Notes under the pieces: model-generated
What the model was told of the DNA's origin: nothing
The model's input: only the letters and a program-made list of their open reading frames with translations
Databases searched by the model: none
Shown: in pieces, positions 48,249-58,599 of the stretch
Numbering within the stretch: the stretch's first letter is position 1
Layout of the letters: each line of letters begins with the position of its first letter
From: Tigriopus japonicus
Lineage: Eukaryota > Arthropoda > Copepoda > Harpacticoida > Harpacticidae
Assembly (NCBI GenBank): GCA_010645155.1
Contig: CM021313.1
Coordinates: 2,702,660-2,766,659, forward strand
Direction of reading: 5' to 3'
Length of the DNA: 64,000 nucleotides
Program-made: the position numbers and the translations under genes

Positions 48249-49852
48249 TAGTGATGGGACGAGACGGTATTTCCAATACATGAGACCAACTGATGCCGGT
48301 CTCAATTAATACATCTCAGAAGCTGGCATCAATACTGTATCAAGTCTTACGCACGAAATGACAGCTTCAAAAGGTGTCCGCCACCGATTGAACCTATTTG
48401 TGTTCAACAATTTTGTTGAAGCGTGTAATCGAAATCTAACTCTCTTATGAGGTATTTGTATAATGCATGGAGACCTTGACCTTTATTGACGCCGTATCAA
48501 ATAGCTTTTTGACTGATATTGTCTGTTTCGATATGGTTCCTTTGATAGTCAAATCTTAGTTGCTAGTCACACTTATTAGCTAGGTTGACTAGAATGTAGT
48601 GATGGGAGGCAAACAAGAGCTTGGGCAAGCGGTCCGGTACAGTACCATGGACTTGCCGAAACTTGGGTCTACTTGGGTGCCTGTACAAGTATTTTTCTCA
48701 CCTTACAGGTTTGCCAAATTTGCTAGGAATGAAGACTAAACCTTCGGCATCAGAATTTCAATTAACCAGAAAGTTTCAGCTAAATAGGGCCCAGGCCCTT
48801 GTTAGGATGGATTTTTAGATGAAAATACACAATTCAAAGCTTTTGCATCGAGAAATGCAAAAGCTTTAGATTATATTTCAAAAAAAAAAGATTTGGCATC
48901 TTATATTTTTTTCTAGCAACTCTGAGTGACCGAGCTTGTTCCCAAGTGTGACTGTTAAATGTCATTCTTGATTGACCTGAAAAGTGTATTCATGTGTGGC
49001 TTAGAACGGAAACTAAAGAAAAAACATGGTTTTGCAAATGCTATCCAAATCAAAATATTTTTTGTTTCACTTCCACTGTTTATTGCTGAATTATCAAGGT
49101 CAAAAGATCATTGAAAATGCAACTTGGCATTCTTTTCTTCTAAGTCACACTGCAAGCATCTTAACTCTTCTAAGAGCAACTGCCGGCAACTGCATCTTCC
49201 AATGTTCCTTGAGCTTGCCAAGTGTATTGGGTGTATTGCCCAAGTAATGCTTGTCAACAACTTGTTCTTGGGTGTTTGTGATGACTCATTACTTGCCCAA
49301 GTCACATCACTACTAGAATGTGGTAATGATGTCGTGATTTGCCACCTGATTTCAATGTTGATGGGCTTTAGCAAATGGAAATTTCAAATAACAACGTTGC
49401 ACTAATGAGTTATTTAAAATCTTGCATTGCAACATAATAACATAAGCAATTGTTAAATGAAATATTCTCCGGCAATTTGGCAATACAACATAAGTTTTTG
49501 TGTTAATGAATAAGATTTTACGTCACACTTTCAGCGGTCCTTCAGGTATTTTTCTTCAAAACTCTGATGCCAACATGTTATGCCAAGTTGTGGAATAAAC
49601 GAGCCGATCCTTGCTTTGAAATTTATATTGTTTAAGTTTAGAACATCGGAAACATAAATCTAGATATATCGTGCCTTCAAATTTAAACCAATCGAACACC
49701 ACAGAAAAAAGGCAAACCCCAATTTGAACAATCTTGGCAACACTTCGCATGTCTCACTTTGTCTCAAGTCGGAATCAAGACCAGCGAGACTTTCATTGTA
49801 TTGGTCTGGTCTCATACTGTATGAGACATTGCTGGTATCGGCCCCATCAGTA
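48249..49852 (+). mobile_element. hAT element W
   Basis: It starts TAGTGATGGGACGAGACGG and ends ATCGGCCCCATCAGTA. The perfect 8-bp TSD ATGTAAAC is at 48241-48248 and 49853-49860. Its left TSD copy is shared with element Y. It is interrupted by element A1 (48597-49312). Confidence 0.9.
48597..49312 (+). mobile_element. hAT element A1 (716 bp)
   Basis: It starts TAGTGATGGGAGGCAAAC and ends GTCACATCACTA. The perfect TSD CTAGAATG is at 48589-48596 and 49313-49320. It is almost identical to A2 (52265-53589), so both moved recently. It has no transposase. Confidence 0.93.
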
Positions 49853-49854
49853 AT

Positions 49855-51055
49855 GTAAACGTTAAACGTCCAAAGATAGCCAATCTTAGCCCTGATATAG
49901 CCCCAACCTCTCTCAGCCAGAGAGAGGTTGCGTGGCCAAGTAATAACATTCCGTGAAAAAAGACATTAGGAGGAAAAAGGATATTTCTTGATTCGATAGC
50001 TCGAAAAAAGTCATACCAATCATAGGCCAGTGTAATATTTTGATTGTCAGTTGCGGTTTTGCACGAACAAAATACAATCCACACTAATAATTCTTTATCC
50101 CATTCGACGACCATGCGACTAGACCGGAGGGTATGGGAATGCAGCAACAATTTCAAAAAGACTTTAACAAAATACTTAGAGAACTTCTTGGCATAAAAAC
50201 TGTGGACCGAGTCACAAACATCGAACTCCATCAAAAATTTGGCTTCCTATCTCTCAATCAAAAGGCCACCCAAATGGCGTTGGTGGAAGTCTGGAAAGCA
50301 GTGAACATGCCTGACATTGGCACCTCAAGCTTGTTCAGAAGTGTCAAGGCGTCAAAACCAGTGGGAATTTACCGGGTGAGCACCAGGGGAGAGGAATCAA
50401 GAAAATCCACTTCACTGCCTCGGACTCAAAATTTGTTCAGACTGCCTCTCGGCTGTGGAACGGCTTGCCTTCTGACGCTCATTCAGCCCCAACTTTGGGA
50501 AGGTTTCGCTAGCTCGGCTATCTCTCCGCTTCTTTCCTCTCTACCAATTTTATAATCAAAAGTGCTCAAAGCAATTTACGAACAATAAATTAAATTAATA
50601 AATTAACTTGTACTCATACAGTTGCTTGACAAACATAGAAAGAAAAGATTACTTTTGGGTTGAAAAGGCCATCAAAACAATTATTGGATTTGCAAATCTG
50701 ATTTTAAGTATAGCTATACAAAAAACGTTCCTTTAAAAAGGCATTTTTAACTCTTGGTTTTTATTTGACATGTTACAAGTACTTTTTTTTCTTTTTTTCC
50801 ATCTGTTGGGAACTTTTATTCATCTTTTTTGTTTAATCGGTCAATTTTATTCGTCTTTTTTCGTCTAATTTGACAGTTTTATTCGTCTTAACTTCCTGTC
50901 CCTACTTATTACACTAATCTTTGTTGTACTGTTCTTGTACATTGATTTCAATGTATATGTATAATAATGTGATGTATGACAATTTAGGGAATGAAATGGA
51001 ATGTTGATATTGATCACGCAACCTCTCAGCCGATCTTTGGACGTTTAACGTTTAC
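49855..51055. mobile_element. Element V: terminal inverted repeats, unassigned superfamily
   Basis: Perfect 23-bp inverted termini (GTAAACGTTAAACGTCC...) lie at 49855-49877 and 51033-51055. After undoing the inversion, a 12-bp direct repeat ATGAACTTGTAT flanks it (complement at 42649-42660; direct at 51056-51067). It sits inside hAT element Z. The body carries a LINE 3' fragment. The flank length does not match the common DNA-transposon TSDs I know. Confidence 0.65.
50133..50620 (+). pseudogene. Non-LTR retrotransposon C-terminal fragment
   Basis: LGIKTVDRVTNIELHQKFGFLSLNQKATQ, shortened here to its ends LGIKTVDRV and LNQKATQMALVEVWKA, resembles the C-terminal end of CR1/Jockey-type Pol. After a frameshift a TASRLWNGLPSDAHS segment follows, the usual final motif. 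It ends in an AATAAATTAAATTAATAAAT tail. Only about 150 residues remain. Confidence 0.6.
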
Positions 51056-51326
51056 ATGAACTTGTATCTTCCTTCTTCGATGCAATGAGCTTTTGGAGGG
51101 ATGGTAAGGCCATAGTTAGACATCAAAAGTGCCAAATTTTGTCCTTTTAAGTATTGAATATATTGACTTTTATGAGTTTCCTGAAAAAATAATTTCTGCC
51201 ATTTTCTGCCACTTTCTGCCATTTTTTGCCATTTTCTGCCACTTATTTCGAATGAATAAAAGCCATTTTCTGCCACCAATTTCTGCCAGGTGGCAGAAAG
51301 TGGCTTTTATTCATATGCCATCACTG
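51056..51326. mobile_element. hAT element Z, minor part (right end)
   Basis: It begins at the 12-bp repeat beside V and ends GCCATCACTG. The stretch 51195-51300 has repeated TTTCTGCCA units like those at the other end of Z (44855-44960). The retrotransposon resumes at TSD ACGCCAGA (51327). Confidence 0.85.
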
Positions 51327-51334
51327 ACGCCAGA

Positions 51335-52264
51335 TGATGGAAAATCCCACATCCTGGTGTCTTAAGATGATGCGGTCGGTGCGAACTGATCCAGGACGTG
51401 TTCCCCGAAAGATGGGCAAGAGAGGTTTGTGGTCAGTAACGATGGTGACGTTTGGATTTCCAACGAGGTAAATTTTCATTTTTCGTATGCCATGGTCAAT
51501 GGCCAATGGCCATGGCCTCTAGATCGATTTGTAGGTAACGTTTCTCGGTTGCTGTGGTGGCACGCGATGAAATGGCCACGGTTTTCAATTTGTCAAGCCC
51601 ATCACTCTGACAGAGAACTGCGCAAAGTCCGTCACGGTGGGCATCAACGAAGAGGAAGGTGGCCTTAGAAGTGTCGAAGAAACTCAGACAAGCGTCTTCA
51701 TGAAGCGATCGCTTGAGGTTTTCAAACTCTTCTTGATGAATATTCGTCCACACGAACTTGGCGCTCTTAGTGGTAAGTTGTCTGAGATTGGGTGTTTCTC
51801 GAGCGATGAAAGGAATAAAGTCCGAGTTTGATCCAGCCATGCAAAGAAACGAGATAAGATCGTCCTTCGACTTTGGAGGGGTCACCTCTCGAAGGTTTTT
51901 TCCCTTTTCCGGATCTGGCTTGACGCCCTCCGATGATATCAGCATTCCCCAGAATGGAATCTCACTTTTCCCAAAGACACATTGTCGGGGTTCAAAGTCA
52001 TTCCCGTCTCCAGCAGCATGTTAAGGAATTGTTGTAGGGATTGATCGTGATATATGATCTTTGCGTGTTTTTCCGGCGATGACAATGTCATCGTGTACTG
52101 CATGGAGACCTGGTATGTCGCTAAAAGTTTGCCTGATGGCCTTCATGAATTCTCCAGAGGCGGGCTTAAAACCCATGGGGAGTCGTTTGAAGTGGTACAG
52201 CTTATTGCCAACTCTGAAGACTGTGAGCACCCTGGAAGACGGGGCCAACACTAGTTGATGGAAG
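51335..52264 (-). pseudogene. Reverse transcriptase C-terminal half and RNase H (Ty3/Gypsy)
   Basis: On the minus strand: RLPMGFKPASGEFMKAI, then HAVHDDIVIAG (the YxDD box, here VHDD), then connection and RNase H with FVDAHRDGLCAVLCQ and VTIVTDHKPLLPIF. It runs up to IIW at the Z insertion point. The 5' part of RT lies across element A2 at 53590 onward. Stops break the frame. Confidence 0.88.
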
Positions 52265-52907
52265 TAGTGATGGGAGGCAAACAAGAGCTTGGGCAAGCGG
52301 TCCGGTACAGTACCTTGGACTTGCCGAAACTTGGGTCTACTTGGGTGCCTGTACAAGTATTTTTCTCACCTTACAGGTTTGCCAAATTTGCTAGGAATGA
52401 AGACTAAACCTTCGGCATCAGAATTTCAATTAACCAGAAAGTTTCAGCTAAATAGGGCCCAGGCCCTTGTTAGGATGGATTTTTAGATGAAAATACACAA
52501 TTCAAAGCTTTTGCATCGAGAAATGCAAAAGCTTTAGATTATATTTCAAAAAAAAAAAGATTTGGCATCTTATATTTTTTTCTAGCAACTCTGAGTGACC
52601 GAGCTTGTTCCCAAGTGTGACTGTTAAATGTCATTCTTGATTGACCTGAAAAGTGTATTCATGTGTGGCTTAGAACGGAAACTAAAGAAAAAACATGGTT
52701 TTGCAAATGCTATTCAAATCAAAATATTTTTTGTTTCACTTCCACTGTTTATTGCTGAATTATCAAGGTCAAAAGATCATTGAAAATGCAACTTGGCATT
52801 CTTTTCTTCTAAGTCACACTGCAAGCATCTTAACTCTTCTAAGAGCAACTGCCGGCAACTGCATCTTCCAATGTTCCTTGAGCTTGCCAAGTGTATTGGG
52901 TGTATTG

Positions 52908-53205
52908 TAGTGATGGGTTTCGAACCGGGAGTGCTGCCATTTTTTACTCGGAAGTTTATCATTGTTGATTAGGGCAGGTTGTATTGAACGTTTTCAAAAA
53001 GACCTAAACAGGGACCAATTTGGCAACACTCGAACTAGTTCGATTTCGAGTTCCATCAGTAGCTATACTTTTGGATTTCGAGTTGGCAGTGCTGCCATAT
53101 TTTATGACGTCTCTAGTTGAGAAGATTAGTTGGGGGTCAACTTTTTGACCTTAAAATCCAAAGTGGCAAAACTCGGCCAAAAATCCAACTCGAAACCCAT
53201 CAGTA
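52908..53205 (+). mobile_element. hAT MITE, family B, copy 3, inside A2
   Basis: Starts TAGTGATGGGTTTCGAA and ends TCGAAACCCATCAGTA. The perfect TSD GTGTATTG is at 52900-52907 and 53206-53213. The empty site is seen in A1, at the GTGTATTG before 49242. Confidence 0.95.
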
Positions 53206-53262
53206 GTGTATTGCCCAAGTAATGCTTGTCAACAACTTGTTCTTGGGTGTTTGTGATGAGTC

Positions 53263-53554
53263 TAGGGACGGGCATTTCGTGATAAAAAGACGATGGACGT
53301 TATATGGAATAAAATTCCACGTTCACAAACGCGGCTCATTCTATCCAACTTGAAATCAATTGAATTCAAGTTGGAGTGACATTAGAAGTACTCCCGTAGC
53401 TGTCCTGTTAACAGGAACAAAGACAAGGCCTATTGTGAGGTTCTGATTTGATTTCATAAGAGGTGAAGTTGTTTACGCTCAGCAATATCTTTGAAGGTGA
53501 ATATGTATTCCATTTAACGCGCATGCTCTTATTTGCACGAAACGCCCGTCTCTG
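53263..53554 (+). mobile_element. hAT MITE, second family, inside A2
   Basis: Left end TAGGGACGGGCATTTCGTG, right end complementary (CAGAGACGGGCGTTTCGTG). The flanks GTGATGAGTC and GTGATGACTC match at 9 of 10 bases, and A1 shows the empty site. It carries no open frame of note. Confidence 0.85.
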
Positions 53555-53589
53555 GTGATGACTCATTACTTGCCCAAGTCACATCACTA

Positions 53590-53866
53590 GATGGAAGGAC
53601 GAACGAAAGTCCAGCTTGGAAAACACCGTGCATCCCACCAGAGCAGCCTTGATGGAATCAATGGTTGGTATGGGAATGCGACTATCTATCAGGTTTTTGT
53701 TAACATTCCTTAGGTCTATGGTTTTCCTTATCTGGCCATTATCTTTTGGGGCGATCTGCACATTGCTTACCCAAGGGGCTGGGCCATGGTGTGTTGCAAT
53801 TATTCCGTCCTTGAGCATTCGTTCAGTTTCTTGGTTGACCAAGGCCTCCAGATGGAATGGCACATA
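53590..53866 (-). pseudogene. Reverse transcriptase N-terminal part (Ty3/Gypsy)
   Basis: Minus strand: LVNQETERMLKDGIIATHHG, then PWVSNVQIAPK, then TIDLRNVNKNL and FSKLDFRSSFH, the usual fingers and first catalytic Asp (KLD). It is cut at the A2 insertion and resumes at 52264. Confidence 0.88.
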
Positions 53867-54655
53867 TCATGGCGGGGCTGCCACAGGGCGTGGGTTGGCG
53901 ATTAGGTGCAGTTCCACCACATAATTACGGAGGCAAACAACATTCTGAAGCACGGACCGAAACTTGTTAAGAATCGTGGCGTTTATGGTCGTTATCTTTT
54001 TAATGGCTCGTACCACTTGATCCGTAGAGTTTGGTTGGAAGCCTGGGAGGTTGATTATGATAATGCCAAGGGACACGCACGCTTCGCATGAAAGAAGAGG
54101 TGTCATTGGACGAGACGGTGAATCCTCGACGACGTACCACTTGGTTGCAAGCGTGTGACCATTCCAAGATACATCCGCTGTTCCAACACCAATTGGCTGG
54201 ATAGGCTTGGAGGATGCACCGTACGGTTTAATTCGAATCCTTGTTGGTCTCAGGCTTGTCAACAAGGAACCCGGGCAGAGCCTTTTTGGTATGACGATAA
54301 TTTGTGTTCCGAAGTCAGCGACGGCAAGAACATGGTTGGCATTGATTGCCACTTGAACTTTGGGAGTGCTCAAAGGTGGTCTCGAATTGGTAGCCGTCAT
54401 AAAGACTTGAAGAAAATGCGCTTCCTCGTCCGAAGTCTCGTTCTCCTCTTCAGAACACAAGGCATCGGCCATCGACGTTGACTTTCCATGTCCATGAGAC
54501 CCGGTATATTCTCTTGTTACTTGCCCCCTGGACTGAAAAACCCCTTTCCGACTGGCATGATTTTTGTTTTTCCTGGTTGGATTTGCGCGGCATACCACAA
54601 CAGAATGACCCAATTTATTGCATCCTGAGCATCTTGCTCCTTTGGCAGGGCACAC
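53867..54655 (-). pseudogene. Zinc knuckle and aspartic protease region (Ty3/Gypsy)
   Basis: A CCHC knuckle (CSGCNKLGHSVVVC) lies at the start of a 262-codon open frame. About 100 residues later comes VLAVADFGTQIIVI, the retropepsin D(S/T)G motif with the middle Ser replaced by Phe, which should inactivate it. The frame leads into RT. Confidence 0.85.
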
Positions 54656-54736
54656 GTCGCGTGAGTGCCAGGGATTTGATCCACAACTTGGGCATGATGA
54701 TGGCGTACTTGGGGCCCTTATATTGTTCTGACGTCT

Positions 54737-55399
54737 TCATCGTTGAGAATAAAGTCCCACTGTCCTGAGAGCATCGCACTCAGTTGTTGATGCCACCATT
54801 ACCGAGGCACCGTTCAGGGTGTTAGATGCAGACGCCGAATCTTCAAGCAGCATGCCATTATCCACAACCTCTCTTAAGGACCAATTCTTTTGGATAGCAC
54901 CATCACGTAGGGTTTGGTTATATCTGCCGAGAATAAGTTGTATTTTTGTAGCCATTTTCACTGGGTCGCCTTCATTGAAGTCATCGCGGTTAAACCAAGA
55001 GTTCGGCGTGCTGGCGGCATCGTTCAGCGAATTTACCTATGGGTTCACCAGAGTCCTGCTGTAACCCCGATATTTCACAATAGACTGCCACCTTGACGCC
55101 TTAGGTTGGTAGAGGTTCTTGAGTGATTGGACGATGGTTTCGAAGGTAGCAGTAGGGTCATTTCTAGCGTTTGGGCACGTAGCGTCGATGTCTTTCATTC
55201 CAGTTTCTCCGATGAACCACAACAGCTTCTTCATTTTGTTTTTGGCGTAGAGGGCATTGGCTGCCGCGTTGTTTGGTTCGGGTTCTGGAAGTATATGGTC
55301 GCAGTAGATCTCAAACCTCGCCAACCATTTGTCGAACGCCCTAGCTACATCTACTCCGTGATCGATGGGATTAAAGGGTGAGGGTCCACTCGCTTCCAT
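54737..55399 (-). pseudogene. Gag region (Ty3/Gypsy)
   Basis: It starts MEASGPSPFNPIDHG at 55399, soon after the 5' LTR. The segment ARAFDKWLARFEIYC and a later ASRWQSIVKY resemble the capsid of arthropod Gypsy elements. A frame break near 55037-54961 splits it before MATKIQLILGRYNQ continues. Confidence 0.7.
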
Positions 55400-55444
55400 T
55401 TTCAGCAGCTATGCGTGGGTTCGAAAACGGATCCTCGTCGCTCG

Positions 55445-55669
55445 TAAAACAACTCGAGTCAAAGAGTATTTGGACCTGTTAATTAACATAGATATTAGTA
55501 ATTGTAGGGTGCACATTTGATTATTTGGTTCTTACCCTCAGCCTTTGTCAGAGTAGCGTTCGATTGAATGCTTCTATATCGACATGAGAGAGAAGAATGT
55601 AGGCTGAATTTTACACAACGCGCCATTGAAATGTGCTAATTGTCATTTGGCGATTTTTGGATTGTATCA
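55445..55669 (-). repeat. 5' LTR of the Ty3/Gypsy element
   Basis: 225 bp, starts TGATACAATCC and ends GTTGTTTTA on the minus strand. It matches the 3' LTR with a modest number of substitutions and small indels, so the insertion is not brand new. No clear TGG-starting primer binding site is seen next to it. Confidence 0.9.
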
Positions 55670-55674
55670 CTCAG

Positions 55675-55850
55675 GGAAACTTTTAGACGCTAATCCACAC
55701 CAACCAATCACCATCATCACCAACCATCCATACCAATCTGATGCCGGACACGAAGATGCCTATGGAAAATGATGTGGAAGATGTGATGGCTAGCTTCGCT
55801 GGCCGGGCGAGGCTCAAACCTCCGACCCTAGCACCAATCCTCCAAAACAA
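55675..55850 (+). repeat. Body of the SINE-like element split by the LTR retrotransposon
   Basis: Continuation of 37176-37259. It holds a CACCAACCAATCACCATC-type stretch. On the minus strand its far end reads GGAGGATTGGTGCTAGG and GGAGGTTTGAGCCTCG, a second tRNA-like A and B box pair. Satellite follows directly. Confidence 0.35.
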
Positions 55851-57606
55851 ATAACGAGCAAAAGTCAAATATGAACAAGCTTTTCGGGTAAATAGCGAGT
55901 TTATTATGGGAGATCGAATATTGGAAAAATCATATCATGTATTTTTCTTGATTATATTCAAATGAGATCACTCTCACACGATGAATAGACATTGAAATTG
56001 TGGTCCAATAATTAAAATGGAACATGGGAACAGAAACGATAGGGTATTGGTGGAACAAATTGCTCGAGTGATAACGAGTTCGAGTTTCTTATGGGAGATC
56101 AATTTTTTGAAAAATCATGTCATGTATTTTTCATGATTTTATTCAAATGAGATCACCCTCAGACGACGAAAAGACATTGAAAATGTGGGTACAAAAATTA
56201 AAAAGGAACATGGAAACAGAAAAGATAGGCAAAATAACGAGCAAAAGTCAAATATGGTATTGGTTGAACAAGCTTCTTCGACAAAAGCGAGTTTCTTATG
56301 GGAGATCGATTTTTTTTAAAATCATATCATGTATTATTCTTGATTTTTTTCAATTGACATTACTTTCAAACGATGAACAGACATTAAAATTTGTGGGTCC
56401 AATAATTAAAATGGAACATGGGACCGGATAAGATAGGCAAAAACACAAGCAAATGTCAAATATGGTATTGGTTGAACAAGCATCTCGGGAAATAGAATGA
56501 ATATAATAAAGAATAATACACGACATGGTTTTTCAAAAATTCGATATCCCATAAGAAACTCGCTTTTGCCCGAGATGCGTGTTCAACCAATACCATATTT
56601 GACATTTGCTTGTGTTTTTGCCTATCTTATCCGGTCCCATGTTCCATTTTAATTCTTGGACCACAAATTTAATGTCTTTTCATCGTGGATGAATGGAATA
56701 AAATAAAGAATAATACATGATATAAGATTTTATATAAGATTTTTCAAAAATTCCATCTCCCATTAGAAACTCGCTATTACCCGAAAAATTTGTTCAACCA
56801 TTACCATTCTTGACTTTTGGTCTATTTTGTTTCCATGTTCCATTTTAATTGAGATGATCATGAACTGAGAGTGATGTCAATTGAATAAAATCAAGAATAA
56901 TACATGATTTTTTTTTTCAAAAATTCAATCTCCCATTAGAAACTCGACATTACCTGAAAAGCTTGTTCAACCAATACCATATTTGACTTTTGGTCGTTAT
57001 TTTGCCTATCTTATCCGGTCCCATGTTCCATTTTAATGATTGGACCCACAAATTCAATGTCTGTTCATCGTATGAAAGTAATGTCAATTAAATAAAATCA
57101 AGAATAAAACATGATACGATTTTTTCAAAAATTCGATTTCCCATAAGAAACTAACTATTACCCGAGAAATTTGTTTAATCAATACTATTCTTGACTTTTG
57201 TTCGGTATTTTGCCTATCTCTTTTATGTTCCTATGTTCCATTTTAATGATTGGACCCACAATTTCAATGTCTGTTCATCGTCTTAGAGTAATGTTAATTT
57301 AGTAAAATCAAGAATAATACATGATAAGATTTTTCAAAAATTCGATCTTCCCTGAGAAACTCGCTGTTACCCGAAAAATTTGTTCAACCAATACCATATT
57401 TGACTTTTGCTTGTGTTTTTGCCTATCTTATCCGGTCCCATGTTCCATTTTAAATATTGTACCAAAAATTCAATGTCTGTTCATAGTCTGAGAGTGATGT
57501 GAATTGAATAGAATCAAGAAAGAACATTATATGATTTGATTATTCAAAAATTCGATCTCCCATAAGAAACTCTCTTTTACCCGACAAGCTTGTTCAACCA
57601 ATACCA
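55851..57606. repeat. Satellite array with an orientation switch near 56500
   Basis: Units of the 207-bp family run in the same orientation as the left block up to about 56500. Beyond that point they run in the opposite orientation (CCATAAGAAACTCGC, GTTCAACCAATACCATA, TTGCCTATCTTATCC). Confidence 0.88.
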
Positions 57607-58599
57607 TACAAAATTCAATTAACTATAAAAACATTTAACAATTCCGTAATATACTAAAATTGGTCAAATGGGATATTTCCTCTGATGACCCAAAGGGCTC
57701 TTTTGACGACTTCCAATCAAATTTTGAGGACGCATTTCATGTCTCGTGCCCCACCCGTGTAGTCAAAAAAACAAATACACACAATTCTAAAAATCCTTGG
57801 ATGTCGAGGGGCCTTATAATTTCTCGGAAAAGACGCCTAAAGTTATATGCTGCGTTTCTTAAAAATCCTCATACTGCATTATGAAGCACACTAATTACTC
57901 GAATATTTACTTAAAACTAATAAAAGCAGCCAAAGCTTCCTACTGGAAAAAGTACTTTGATTCAAATCATGGAAACTCAAGCAAAACTTGGAAGGGCGCA
58001 AAAGAACTTTTAGGATACAAAACAATTCAAAATCCTTTCCCATCGCAATTAAAGATTGACGGCGAAATACTCACCGATAAGCAAGCCATGGCCAGTTCAT
58101 TCAATTCACACTTCATCTATTGGTAAAAAAATCAATGACGAACTACCTACTGATACGACCAACCTTTTTAGTCTTACCCAAAATATACCAGTCCTTGATA
58201 ACCCCCGAAAATACTATTTTAAAGCAATACATCATCTAGAAATTCAAAAAGTGATTGAAGAACTTCCAAACAAAAATAGTTCTGGTTTTGACGGCATTTC
58301 TTGCCGGGTGCTAAAAAAATTAAGACCGAAATTGCTTACCCACTTGCCAAAGTAATAAACATTTCTTTAACATCAGGTTATGTACCAGAAAACTGGAAAA
58401 CAGCAAAAGTCCTGCCATTGTTTAAAGGCGGAGACCAAGATTTAATGACAAATTATCGCCCGATTAGCATTCTTCCGTCTCTTTCCAAAAAACTAGAAAA
58501 TCGTTTACAAGCAAATATATGCTCCTTTCGAAAAAGATCACCTTTGTAATTTTCAGTTTGGATTTCGACAAAAACATTCGTCACTACACGCCATACATA

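Larger units (their letters stand above)
52265..53589 (+). mobile_element. hAT element A2, carrying two nested hAT MITEs
   Basis: Ends as in A1; the perfect TSD GATGGAAG is at 52257-52264 and 53590-53597. It lies within the reverse transcriptase coding region of the retrotransposon. Comparison with A1 shows two insertions: 52908-53205 and 53263-53554. Confidence 0.93.
37260..55669 (-). mobile_element. Ty3/Gypsy LTR retrotransposon, split by nested insertions
   Basis: LTRs at 55445-55669 (5') and 37260-37487 (3') are flanked by a perfect 5-bp TSD CTCAG (37255-37259 and 55670-55674). Read on the minus strand the order is gag, zinc knuckle, protease, reverse transcriptase, RNase H, integrase: the Ty3/Gypsy order. 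After removing nested elements the remaining pieces (51327-55669 without 52265-53597, the inverted 44984-45064, and 37260-39146) total about 5 kb, normal for a compact Gypsy element. Stops and frameshifts occur throughout, so it is dead. Confidence 0.93.
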
